Shown one piece after another: positions 15,201 to 22,390 of a stretch of DNA of 64,000 bases. Under the pieces are notes generated by a model. It was given only the letters and a program-made list of their open reading frames with translations, was not told where the DNA came from and did not search any database. Source of the DNA: Pseudotabrizicola formosa. GTDB lineage: Bacteria; Pseudomonadota; Alphaproteobacteria; Rhodobacterales; Rhodobacteraceae. The first letter of the stretch is position 1. Each line of letters starts with the position of its first letter. The translations under genes were made by a program, and so were the position numbers. The stretch is from positions 558,001 through 622,000 of the forward strand of contig NZ_PJOM01000001.1 of NCBI RefSeq assembly GCF_002900965.1, written 5' to 3'.

Positions 15201-15770
15201 ATGGCTACTGAAACACTCGCAGATGGTGTGGTGCAGGGCGGGGCCGCTGTTGGGTCCTGCCTTGGGCTTGACGGCAGCGCCATCGGCATGCCGCAACTGT
15301 GCACCGACTGGATGCCGAACCAGATCTTCTGGCTTCTGATCGCCTTGATTGCGATCTACTTTTTCCTGTCGCGGATCGGTCTGCCGCGGATCGGTGCCGT
15401 TCTGGCCGAGCGTCAGGGCACGATCACCAATGACCTTGCCGCAGCCGAAGAAATGAAGCTGCAGGCCGTTGCGGCCGAGCGTGCCTATGTCGAGGCGTTA
15501 GAGCGCGCCCGGGCGGATGCGAACAAGATTGCGGCAGAAACCCGGGCCGATATCCAGAAAGATCTGGATGTCGCACTGGCCAAGGCTGATGCCGAGATTT
15601 CTGCCAAGACCACAGAGTCCGAGGCCCGCATCGCAGAGATCCGCGCCGGTGCCATGGACGCGGTGACCCAGGTTGCCAAGGACACGGCGAAGGAACTGGT
15701 TGCGGCCTTGGGCGGTTCGCCTGATGCCCGCGCCGTGACGGCAGCAGTATCTGCCCGGCTGAAAGGGTAA
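15201..15770 (+). CDS. atpF2: ATP synthase Fo subunit b' (AtpF2)
   Basis: The second, diverged b-type stator subunit found in photosynthetic and related alphaproteobacteria, which pairs with b as a heterodimer. After about 40 residues with two cysteines comes a single transmembrane helix ([19 protein letters not shown]), then a long Ala/Glu/Lys-rich coiled coil to the end. I use ATG 15201, which has GGAGG five bases upstream; ATG 15189 and 15198 are possible. It has about 189 residues. The stop is four bases before the b subunit gene. Confidence 0.93.
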   Translation: MATETLADGVVQGGAAVGSCLGLDGSAIGMPQLCTDWMPNQIFWLLIALIAIYFFLSRIGLPRIGAVLAERQGTITNDLAAAEEMKLQAVAAERAYVEALERARADANKIAAETRADIQKDLDVALAKADAEISAKTTESEARIAEIRAGAMDAVTQVAKDTAKELVAALGGSPDARAVTAAVSARLKG

Positions 15771-15774
15771 GGCG

Positions 15775-16332
15775 ATGACCAGACTGACAACCATTGTGCT
15801 GGCCCTCGCGGCAAGCCCGGCCTTTGCGGCGACAGGTCCGTTCTTCAGCCTGCGCAACACCGACTTTGTCGTGTCTATCGCTTTCCTGGTGTTCATCGGC
15901 ATCCTGCTGTACTTCAAGGTTCCGTCGCGGATCACGGGGATGCTGGATGCGCGTGCGGTGCAGATCAAGGCCGATCTGGAAGAAGCCCGCGCCCTGCGGG
16001 ATGAGGCCAAGGCTTTGCTCGCGTCCTATGAGCGCAAGCAGAAAGAGGTCAAGGAGCAGTCCGATCGCATCGTTGCCGGCGCAAGGGCAGAGGCCGAATC
16101 TGCCGCGCTGCAGGCAAAGGCCGATATGCAAAACGCGATTGCGCGCCGTCTGGCCGCTGCCGAAGAGCAGATTCAGGCCGCCGAGAATTCGGCTGTGCGG
16201 GCTGTGCGCGAAGAGGCGATTTCGGTTGCCGTTGCGGCGGCGGGCGCGGTTCTGGCCAAGCAGATGACCGCCGAGAACGCGCAGGCCTCCATTGATGCCG
16301 CGATCAAGCAGGTCGATGCAAAGCTGCACTGA
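15775..16332 (+). CDS. atpF: ATP synthase Fo subunit b
   Basis: The peripheral-stalk subunit that links Fo to the F1 delta subunit. The 185 residues start with a hydrophobic stretch ending AFAATG that resembles a signal peptide, then a transmembrane helix (VVSIAFLVFIGILLYF, residues about 33-48) and the conserved VPSRITGMLDAR turn before a long coiled coil. The last gene of the operon, it is followed 28 bases later by a strong terminator. Confidence 0.95.
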   Translation: MTRLTTIVLALAASPAFAATGPFFSLRNTDFVVSIAFLVFIGILLYFKVPSRITGMLDARAVQIKADLEEARALRDEAKALLASYERKQKEVKEQSDRIVAGARAEAESAALQAKADMQNAIARRLAAAEEQIQAAENSAVRAVREEAISVAVAAAGAVLAKQMTAENAQASIDAAIKQVDAKLH

Positions 16333-16360
16333 CAGGCCATCAGGCCCGATCTGACAAGAA

Positions 16361-16386
16361 AGCCGGCCATCAGGCCGGCTTTTTTC
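16361..16386 (+). terminator. Rho-independent terminator of the atp operon
   Basis: Stem AGCCGGCC / GGCCGGCT with an ATCA loop followed by six T. It abuts the stop of the convergent regulator gene and may also act weakly in the other direction (A-rich side). Confidence 0.9.
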
Positions 16387-17153
16387 TATCGGGTCCGTTC
16401 GTGCTCAAAGCGTTGCTGCGCGATGACCTCGTTCCGTTCGGCCTTGATCTGATCGGCCAGCGACAGTTCGACATAGGTCAAATGCGCCTCGACCGCGGCG
16501 CGGGCGGCCTGCGGGTCGCGTGCCTGAAGCCCGACGTTTATGGCCCGATGCTGATCCAGCAGCATGCCCCGGGTGGTGCGGTTGCGGAACATCATCTGGC
16601 GATTGTAAAAGACCCCCTGCCGCAGCAAATCATACATGGACCGCATCATGTGCAGCATGATCACGTTGTGGCTGGCCTCGATGATGGACAGATGGAATTC
16701 GGCATCCAGCCCGGCCTCGTCGGTGGGGTCGCGCTTGAGATGCGCGGCCTCCATCTTCTGAAAAATGGCGTCGACAACCTTCAGATCGGTGTCCGACGCC
16801 AGTCGCGCCGCACGCTCGGCCGCCAGCCCCTCCATGTCGCGGCGAAAGGCGATATAGTCGAACACCGCCTCTTCATGGCTGGCAAAAAGCTGGACCAGCG
16901 CATCGGAAAAGGCCGAACCCAGCACCTCGGCCACATAGATCCCGGCCCCGGCGCGGCTGATGAGCAGGCCACGGGCCTGCAGATCGGCGACAGCGTCGCG
17001 CAAGGAGGGCCGCGATACCCCCATGCGATCTGACAGTTCCCGCTCGGATGGAAGCCGTTCGCCCGGGCGCAGGATGCCGCGCAAGATCAGCTGTTCGATT
17101 TGGCGCACAACCGATTGCGACAGTTTTTCGGTCTGAATTCGTGTGTAAGGCAT
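16386..17153 (-). CDS. GntR/FadR-family transcriptional regulator
   Basis: A protein of 255 residues: an N-terminal GntR winged helix (LRPGERLPSERELSDRMGVSRPSLRDAVADL) and a C-terminal FCD all-alpha effector domain from about residue 80 with the family D...H...H metal-binding pattern (DAEFHLSIIEASHN, then later DQHRAI). FCD members (PdhR, LldR, GlcC) sense organic acids. I prefer ATG 17153 (MPYTRIQTEKLSQ); an ATG 14 codons upstream would put the operator within the gene. A TGGTCA-N7-TGACCA dyad 23 bases upstream suggests autoregulation. No metabolic partner gene is adjacent, so the effector is unknown. Confidence 0.9.
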   Translation of the reverse strand: MPYTRIQTEKLSQSVVRQIEQLILRGILRPGERLPSERELSDRMGVSRPSLRDAVADLQARGLLISRAGAGIYVAEVLGSAFSDALVQLFASHEEAVFDYIAFRRDMEGLAAERAARLASDTDLKVVDAIFQKMEAAHLKRDPTDEAGLDAEFHLSIIEASHNVIMLHMMRSMYDLLRQGVFYNRQMMFRNRTTRGMLLDQHRAINVGLQARDPQAARAAVEAHLTYVELSLADQIKAERNEVIAQQRFEHERTR

Positions 17154-17175
17154 AACCCCGGGAACCTGCGTGTAT

Positions 17176-17194
17176 TGGTCAGAATCTATGACCA
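17176..17194. promoter_or_regulatory. candidate operator of the FadR-type regulator
   Basis: TGGTCA-GAATCTA-TGACCA, a perfect 6-7-6 dyad 23 bases upstream of the regulator start. The TGGT...ACCA ends fit GntR/FadR half-sites, with a wider centre than classic FadR sites. Confidence 0.5.
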
Positions 17195-17238
17195 CCGGCC
17201 AGTCTTCTCAAGCGCAATCTGTCTGCGCGTCGCGCAAC

Positions 17239-17264
17239 AAAAAAGGCCGCCCCTTGGGGCGGCC
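17239..17264 (-). terminator. Rho-independent terminator of the OmpA-like lipoprotein gene
   Basis: On the minus strand: GGCCGCCCC / GGGGCGGCC stem (9 bp with a minimal loop, or 8 bp with a 4-base loop) followed by six T. It lies 21 bases after the lipoprotein stop codon. Confidence 0.9.
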
Positions 17265-17285
17265 CTTTCCCGCACTGTGCGGAGC

Positions 17286-17939
17286 TTAAGACGTTGGCCG
17301 GATGATGATTTCCACCCGGCGATTTTGGGCGCGACCATCTGCCGTGGCATTGGACGCAATCGGCTGGTCAAAGCCACGGCCGATTGTGGTGATCCGTCCA
17401 AACGGCACACCGTTCTGGGTCAGCACGCTTGACACCGCACTGGCGCGGCGCTGTGACAGATCGTAGTTATAGGCTGCCGTCCCGGTGTTGTCGGTGTGGC
17501 CGATCACTTCGATCCGGCTGTTGGGATAGCGCAGCAGGCTGGTGGCGACGCTGCCCAGATCAGACCGCAGGTCTGGCCGAAGCGAGGCGCTGTCCACCGC
17601 AAACAAAAGATCCTGCGGCATGTTGACGGTCAGATAATTGCCGTTGTTGGTCACCGTGACATTGGGGTTGTTGATCGAGCCGCGCAGTTCTGCGGCCTGA
17701 CGGTCCAGCGTGGCACCGATGGCCCCACCGGCAACGGCCCCAATCACGCCACCCACGGCCGCCTTGGCCAGACGGTCGCTGCCCGAGCTGGCCCCGGCTG
17801 CGGCCCCGACCAGGCCGCCCATGATCGCCCCTTGCTGGGCGCGGGCGTTCGGGTTGTCGGGGTAGGCATTGGGGTCAACGCATGCGGTCAGCGCCAGAAG
17901 CGATGCCGCGGAAAAAAGAAGGGGGGTCTTGAAGATCAT
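17286..17939 (-). CDS. OmpA-family lipoprotein
   Basis: A protein of 217 residues. The signal peptide MIFKTPLLFSAASLLALTAC ends in the lipobox LTAC, with Cys20 as the lipidated residue. Next comes a glycine-rich YMGG-like segment of about residues 35-80 (GAIMGGLVGAAAGASSG and GVIGAVAGGAIGATL), then a C-terminal OmpA peptidoglycan-binding domain with DSASLRP and IEVIGHTDNTGTAAYNYDLSQ and RRVEI. It should sit in the outer membrane and anchor it to peptidoglycan, similar to YiaD/Pal-type proteins. ATG 17939 is chosen because it begins the signal peptide. A monocistronic unit with its own terminator. Confidence 0.92.
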   Translation of the reverse strand: MIFKTPLLFSAASLLALTACVDPNAYPDNPNARAQQGAIMGGLVGAAAGASSGSDRLAKAAVGGVIGAVAGGAIGATLDRQAAELRGSINNPNVTVTNNGNYLTVNMPQDLLFAVDSASLRPDLRSDLGSVATSLLRYPNSRIEVIGHTDNTGTAAYNYDLSQRRASAVSSVLTQNGVPFGRITTIGRGFDQPIASNATADGRAQNRRVEIIIRPTS

Positions 17940-18056
17940 TTCTGCCGCCTCATGAATATTATGCCCTGCGAACGTGGTCCGCAGAATGCTAGCAATGTAT
18001 ATCAACGCTTAAGGTCGCCAGAAAGTTCCCATCTGCCTTGCGCAGATTTCCGCGCA

Positions 18057-18923
18057 TCACACTGTAGTGTCCTCCAAGGTGGCATCCGCGCGTGCGGCTT
18101 CATAAGCCAGCATGGCACGCTTGACCGGCAGTCCCCAATGATAGCCGCCCAAGGCCCCGCTTTTGCGCAAGGCGCGGTGGCAGGGGATCAGCAGGCTGAT
18201 CGGGTTTCGCCCGACCGCCGTGCCAACGGCCCGCACTGCCTTTGCATGGCCGATGACGGTTGCGATGTCGCTATAGGTGGTGACATGGCCCGAGGGGATC
18301 TGCAGCAGGGCCTCCCAGACCTTGATCTGAAACGGGGCGCCGATCAGGAACAGCGGCGTATCGCCATTCTGGCCGGGGCGGGCGCCAAAGGCCTGCAAGG
18401 CCCAGGCCCGCAGAAAGCCGGGGTCATGGATGAACCGGGCCTTGGGCCACCGGCGCAGCAGATCGTCCAGCGCGGCCTCTTCGCCGGTTTCGGCGGCAAA
18501 GCCGATGCCGCAGATGCCGCGCTCGGTGCCGGTCACGATGGCGCGGCCAAACGGGCTGTCAAACCAGCCATGACGGATCGTCAACCCCTCGCCAGCGCGG
18601 GCAAAGTCTCCGGGCGTCATCGCCTCCCAGGTCAGGAACAGGTCGTGCAGGCGGCCAGAGCCCGACAGGCCCGCACCATCGGCGGTCGCAAGCGTGGTGT
18701 GGCGCGTGGCCAGCAGGGACTTGGCGTGATCCAGCACAAGATATTGCTGATAGCGCTTGGGGCTGACCCCGACCCAGGCCGAGAACAGCCGCTGGAAATG
18801 CGCCGCACTCATGCCCATGCGGGCGGCCAGTGCCTCCAGCGTCAGGCCCGGGCCGGCCCTGTCGATCTCGCGGATGGCGCGGCCTATGACGTTGTAATGA
18901 TAGTCTGGTGACAGGTCTGACAT
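18057..18923 (-). CDS. AraC-type regulator fused to methylated-DNA-protein cysteine methyltransferase (Ada-like)
   Basis: A protein of 288 residues with two parts: an N-terminal AraC-type helix-turn-helix (about residues 10-105, LEALAARMGMSAAHFQRLF then GVSPKRYQQYL) and a C-terminal O6-alkylguanine-DNA alkyltransferase domain with the suicide cysteine in IPCHRALRKSGALGGYHWG. It lacks the N-terminal zinc domain of E. coli Ada that senses methylphosphotriesters, so it may repair O6-methylguanine but sense damage differently or not at all. It is divergent from nth (base-excision repair) across 107 bases, a sensible DNA-repair neighbourhood. Confidence 0.92.
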   Translation of the reverse strand: MSDLSPDYHYNVIGRAIREIDRAGPGLTLEALAARMGMSAAHFQRLFSAWVGVSPKRYQQYLVLDHAKSLLATRHTTLATADGAGLSGSGRLHDLFLTWEAMTPGDFARAGEGLTIRHGWFDSPFGRAIVTGTERGICGIGFAAETGEEAALDDLLRRWPKARFIHDPGFLRAWALQAFGARPGQNGDTPLFLIGAPFQIKVWEALLQIPSGHVTTYSDIATVIGHAKAVRAVGTAVGRNPISLLIPCHRALRKSGALGGYHWGLPVKRAMLAYEAARADATLEDTTV

Positions 18924-19030
18924 GGCGGCCCTCCTACACCGTCAGTCTATGAGCCGGGCTGCGGCTTTGCGACCCGTTTCCTGCGGCTTTGTGCGCTTGC
19001 GGGGCCGGGCGATCTGTGGTGCAAAAGCCC

Positions 19031-19675
19031 ATGGTCAGACAGCTTGATTACCACGCGATGCGCGCGATCTTCACCCGGTTCCAGTCAGCGGAACCGGAGC
19101 CGAAGGGCGAGTTGGAGCATGTGAACGCCTATACGCTGGTGGTGGCGGTGGCCTTGTCGGCGCAGGCGACCGATGTGGGGGTGAACCGGGCCACGCGCGG
19201 CCTGTTCGCGGTGGCCGACACACCGGCCAAGATGCTGGCCCTGGGCGAGGACCGGGTGATCGAGCATATCAAGACCATCGGCCTCTATCGCAACAAGGCC
19301 CGCAATGTCATCAAGTTGAGCCAGATTCTGGTGGACCAGTATGGCGGCGAGGTGCCATCAAGCCGGGCGGCGCTGCAATCCCTGCCGGGCGTCGGGCGCA
19401 AGACGGCGAATGTGGTGCTGAACATGTGGTTTCATCAACCGGCTCAGGCGGTGGATACGCATATCTTCCGCGTCGGCAACCGCTCGGGCATCTGCCCCGG
19501 GCGTGATGTCGATGTGGTCGAACGCGCCATCGAAGACAATGTGCCGGCCGAATTCCAGCACCATGCGCATCACTGGCTTATTCTGCATGGCCGCTATATC
19601 TGCGTGGCGCGCAAACCCAAATGCGGTATCTGCCCGATCCGGGACTGGTGCCTTTACGAGGAAAAGACGGAATGA
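19031..19675 (+). CDS. nth: endonuclease III
   Basis: A bifunctional DNA glycosylase/AP lyase removing oxidised pyrimidines. It has 214 residues; the helix-hairpin-helix LPGVGRKTANVVLN carries the catalytic lysine, VDTHIFRV the catalytic aspartate, and the C-terminus the [4Fe-4S] pattern C-X6-C-X2-C-X5-C (CVARKPKCGICPIRDWC). ATG 19031 begins MVRQLDYHAM, as in relatives; the frame is open 14 codons earlier, without ribosome-binding support. The TGA overlaps the next ATG (ATGA). Confidence 0.96.
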   Translation: MVRQLDYHAMRAIFTRFQSAEPEPKGELEHVNAYTLVVAVALSAQATDVGVNRATRGLFAVADTPAKMLALGEDRVIEHIKTIGLYRNKARNVIKLSQILVDQYGGEVPSSRAALQSLPGVGRKTANVVLNMWFHQPAQAVDTHIFRVGNRSGICPGRDVDVVERAIEDNVPAEFQHHAHHWLILHGRYICVARKPKCGICPIRDWCLYEEKTE

Positions 19676-20655
19676 AAACCTATCAGGTCGTAGGGATCGG
19701 AAACGCCATCGTCGATGTGTTTACCCAATCGGATGACAGCTTTCTGGAACTGATGGGCATTGAAAAAGGCATCATGCAGCTGGTGGAGCGCGAGCGCGGC
19801 GAATTGCTCTATGCCGCGATGAAGGACCGCAAGCAGGCCCCCGGCGGGTCTGTTGCCAATACGCTGGCGGGCCTGGGCAATCTGGGGCTGAGCACCGGGT
19901 TCATCGGGCGGGTGCATGATGATGCGCTGGGGCGGTTCTATGCCCGATCGATGGAGGAGAATGGCACCAGTTTTGTGAATGCCCCGGTGCCGGGCGGCGA
20001 ATTGCCAACCTCGCGCTCGATGATCTTTGTCTCGCCCGATGGCGAGCGGTCGATGAACACCTATCTGGGCATCTCGTCCGACCTGGGGCCAGAGGATGTG
20101 GCCGATGATGTGGCCGGGCAGGCGGAGATCCTGTTTCTGGAAGGCTATCTTTATGACAAGCCCAAGGGCAAGCAGGCCTTTGAGCGGGCGGCGCAGCTGT
20201 GCCGGGCCAAGGGCGGCAAGGCGGGGATCGCCTTGTCAGACCCGTTCTGCGTGGATCGGCACCGCGACGGCTTTCGCCAGCTGGTCAAGGATCTGGATTA
20301 CGTGATCGGCAACCAACATGAATGGGAATCGCTCTATCAGACCGACCTGAGCACGGCGCTGGAACAGGCGGCGCAGGAGTCGGGTCTGGTCGTCTGCACC
20401 CGGTCTGGCCACGATGTCATTCTGGTGCAGGGCGATGAAAAGGCGGTCGTTCCTGTCAAGCGGATCGTGCCGGTCGATGCCACCGGCGCGGGCGATCAAT
20501 TCGCGGCAGGCTTCATCTATGGCATGGCGACCGGGCAAAGCCTTGCGACATCGGGCCGCATGGGCTGTGTCGCGGCGGCCGAAGTGATCAGCCATTTTGG
20601 TGCACGGCCAGAGGCGGATCTGAAAGCCCTGTTCCGGCGGGAAGGGCTGATCTGA
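19672..20655 (+). CDS. adenosine kinase (PfkB-family carbohydrate kinase)
   Basis: A PfkB/ribokinase-family enzyme of 327 residues. The N-terminal YQVVGIGNAIVDVF and GGSVANTLAGLGNLG motif (substrate side) and the C-terminal DATGAGDQFAAGFIYG (anion hole plus catalytic Asp) are intact. Among PfkB proteins the sequence best fits bacterial adenosine kinases, which phosphorylate adenosine to AMP; ribokinase or another nucleoside kinase is possible. It is coupled to nth by ATGA. The last 68 bases overlap, antisense, the 3' end of the next gene, an unusually long convergent overlap. Confidence 0.9.
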   Translation: MKTYQVVGIGNAIVDVFTQSDDSFLELMGIEKGIMQLVERERGELLYAAMKDRKQAPGGSVANTLAGLGNLGLSTGFIGRVHDDALGRFYARSMEENGTSFVNAPVPGGELPTSRSMIFVSPDGERSMNTYLGISSDLGPEDVADDVAGQAEILFLEGYLYDKPKGKQAFERAAQLCRAKGGKAGIALSDPFCVDRHRDGFRQLVKDLDYVIGNQHEWESLYQTDLSTALEQAAQESGLVVCTRSGHDVILVQGDEKAVVPVKRIVPVDATGAGDQFAAGFIYGMATGQSLATSGRMGCVAAAEVISHFGARPEADLKALFRREGLI

Positions 20656-21355
20656 CGCCTGCCGCCTGCAGCCACAGCGCATCCAGCCGGTCGATTTCGG
20701 CCGGATCAAAACGGTCCTCTTCCTTCCAGTATTTGCCGGAGGGGACAGTGTAATCAAGCTCCGCCTCGCGCTGCAGGGCGGCTTCGGTCAGGGCAGGATC
20801 AAAGTCCTGTGGCACCTGTGCGTGCAGGGCATGCGGCACGGCACGTGGAAAGATCAGGCGGCTTTCGGGCGCGTCGGACAGGTTCACCGCCGCACAGCCC
20901 GCTTGCGCCGCCAGCAGCAGGAAGCGTGCCGATTTCGCCTCCAATGATCGCAGGCTGATATCGGTCCGCAGGGGGTCGGCGGTGCCGGTGCCGTAGAAAT
21001 GCGTGTTCCCGGTGGTGGGATAGACCATATCGCAGCCGACAAAGCCGATCACCTGCGGTCGAAGCGCCGTCAGCGCCCAGTAGCCAGCAGTAAACGCCAT
21101 GGTGCCCCCGGCATAGACAAACCCCCCTTGGGCGTTCTGCAAGGGCACGTAATCGGCAGAGGTCACGATGCTCTGGCCGGGGTTCAGCATCGCCGGCCGG
21201 CGGTCGGCCGGGAAATCATCAGGATGGATCAGCACATCCCAATCCGGCCGTACCTGCCAGGCGTTGTTGATCACAACCAGTGTCGCATCCCGCTTGGGCC
21301 AGGCCCGCGCCGCAAGCACACCGGGGCCCGATCCCATGATGATCACTGTCTGCAT
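20588..21355 (-). CDS. hypothetical protein, possible DUF115/GT42-like nucleotide-sugar enzyme
   Basis: A protein of about 255 residues that I cannot assign firmly. It opens with QTVIIMGSGPGVL, resembling the GxGPS loop of DUF115/MptE and GT42 sialyltransferase folds, followed by LVVINNAWQVRPDWDVLIHPDD, where relatives place a Rossmann strand. Then come GGTMAFTAGYWAL and VIGFVGCDMVY, and a motif THFYGTGTADPLR that looks like an active-site signature. No signal peptide or transmembrane helix, so it is cytoplasmic. It lies next to a sulfotransferase and a Core-2-type glycosyltransferase, which supports a role in surface glycan synthesis (inference). Start ATG 21355 has GGGG six bases upstream; ATG 21367 is possible. 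Confidence 0.6.
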   Translation of the reverse strand: MQTVIIMGSGPGVLAARAWPKRDATLVVINNAWQVRPDWDVLIHPDDFPADRRPAMLNPGQSIVTSADYVPLQNAQGGFVYAGGTMAFTAGYWALTALRPQVIGFVGCDMVYPTTGNTHFYGTGTADPLRTDISLRSLEAKSARFLLLAAQAGCAAVNLSDAPESRLIFPRAVPHALHAQVPQDFDPALTEAALQREAELDYTVPSGKYWKEEDRFDPAEIDRLDALWLQAAGVRSALPAGTGLSDPPLAVHQNG

Positions 21356-21430
21356 CTGGCACCCCATATCCTGCTGAGCGGGGAGTTAGAGCACAGTTTC
21401 CACAAAGCCATGACATGTCACAGGAAAAGG

Positions 21431-22264
21431 TCACTCTCCCAGCTTGGCATGCACCTCATCCAGATCAATCTGCCCGGTGGGCAGCTTGTTGGCCGGATTG
21501 TCGAAGTCATATCTGAACAGCTGGAAATCGCGCTTGTAGATTTCCCAGACCAGATGGCGCGACAGATCGTCGAAGTAGTCTTCAACCGGATGCGCGCGTT
21601 TTGGCCCGTGGCCCTCGCTTTCGTTGAAGCGGGGGATCTGCTTCAGATCGACCGGATGACGGTGGCTGGTATTGTCCAGCACCACCTGCATGCCGTCATT
21701 GAACATCTCGGTAAAGAAGATGTGGTCATAGCGCCCGCCGTTGACGATGAAGGTCGAGATATGGCCCGACATCGCCGACCAGTGGATGTCAGGCTCCATC
21801 GGTTTGCGCCAGCGGATGGTGTCGCGCGCGAACAACAGAAAGCGGCGGAAGCTCTTGATCTGGTCGAAGTCGAAATCCGTCTCCGGGCTGCCCACATCGA
21901 TCCCGTATTTCTGCGCCAGTTGCGGCACCAGATTGCCGCGATAGCGTTTGCCATTGCGCTGGATGCCGCAGATCTTGTCAAAGAAGGACGACAGGATGCG
22001 CTGATAGGGGTTGCGCACGCAGGTGAAGGCATAGGAGTCATGCGCCTTTACATTGCGCTCGATCAGCGGCTGGCTGTCTTCCTGGGCCCATTTGTGCAGG
22101 CCGGTTTTCGAGTCGTGAATGTCGCCCTCGAAAAACCGGCCATGGTCAGAAAAATACATGATCTGGCCGATGGTCGAACAGGCGCATTTGGGCACCACGC
22201 GGTACACCATGCTTTCGCTTTCCGTCATCCAGGTGCCGGGGAACCCCATAACCAACTGCTCCAT
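21431..22264 (-). CDS. sulfotransferase family 2 protein
   Basis: A PAPS-dependent carbohydrate sulfotransferase-like protein of about 277 residues. The 5'-phosphosulfate loop VPKCACSTIGQ corresponds to the PKxGCTT-type motif, and the 3'-phosphate-binding segment FTCVRNPYQRILSSFFDK is canonical for the Sulfotransfer_2 family (carbohydrate sulfotransferases 8-14 and bacterial relatives). It would transfer sulfate from PAPS to a sugar hydroxyl, probably on a capsule, LPS or exopolysaccharide. ATG 22264 is used, but the frame extends to a TTG at 22312. It is divergent from the glycosyltransferase gene across about 125 bases. Confidence 0.82.
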   Translation of the reverse strand: MEQLVMGFPGTWMTESESMVYRVVPKCACSTIGQIMYFSDHGRFFEGDIHDSKTGLHKWAQEDSQPLIERNVKAHDSYAFTCVRNPYQRILSSFFDKICGIQRNGKRYRGNLVPQLAQKYGIDVGSPETDFDFDQIKSFRRFLLFARDTIRWRKPMEPDIHWSAMSGHISTFIVNGGRYDHIFFTEMFNDGMQVVLDNTSHRHPVDLKQIPRFNESEGHGPKRAHPVEDYFDDLSRHLVWEIYKRDFQLFRYDFDNPANKLPTGQIDLDEVHAKLGE

Positions 22265-22390
22265 TTCCGCCGGGCTTGGCCGCCCGCTGCGTTCTTCGGT
22301 GCAGAGTCGCAAATAAACGCTGTCGTTTCAACGTGTGTTAAAGCTATCTAGGGAAACAGTACGCCAGCCGCCTTGGGGACTCTTCTTCGT

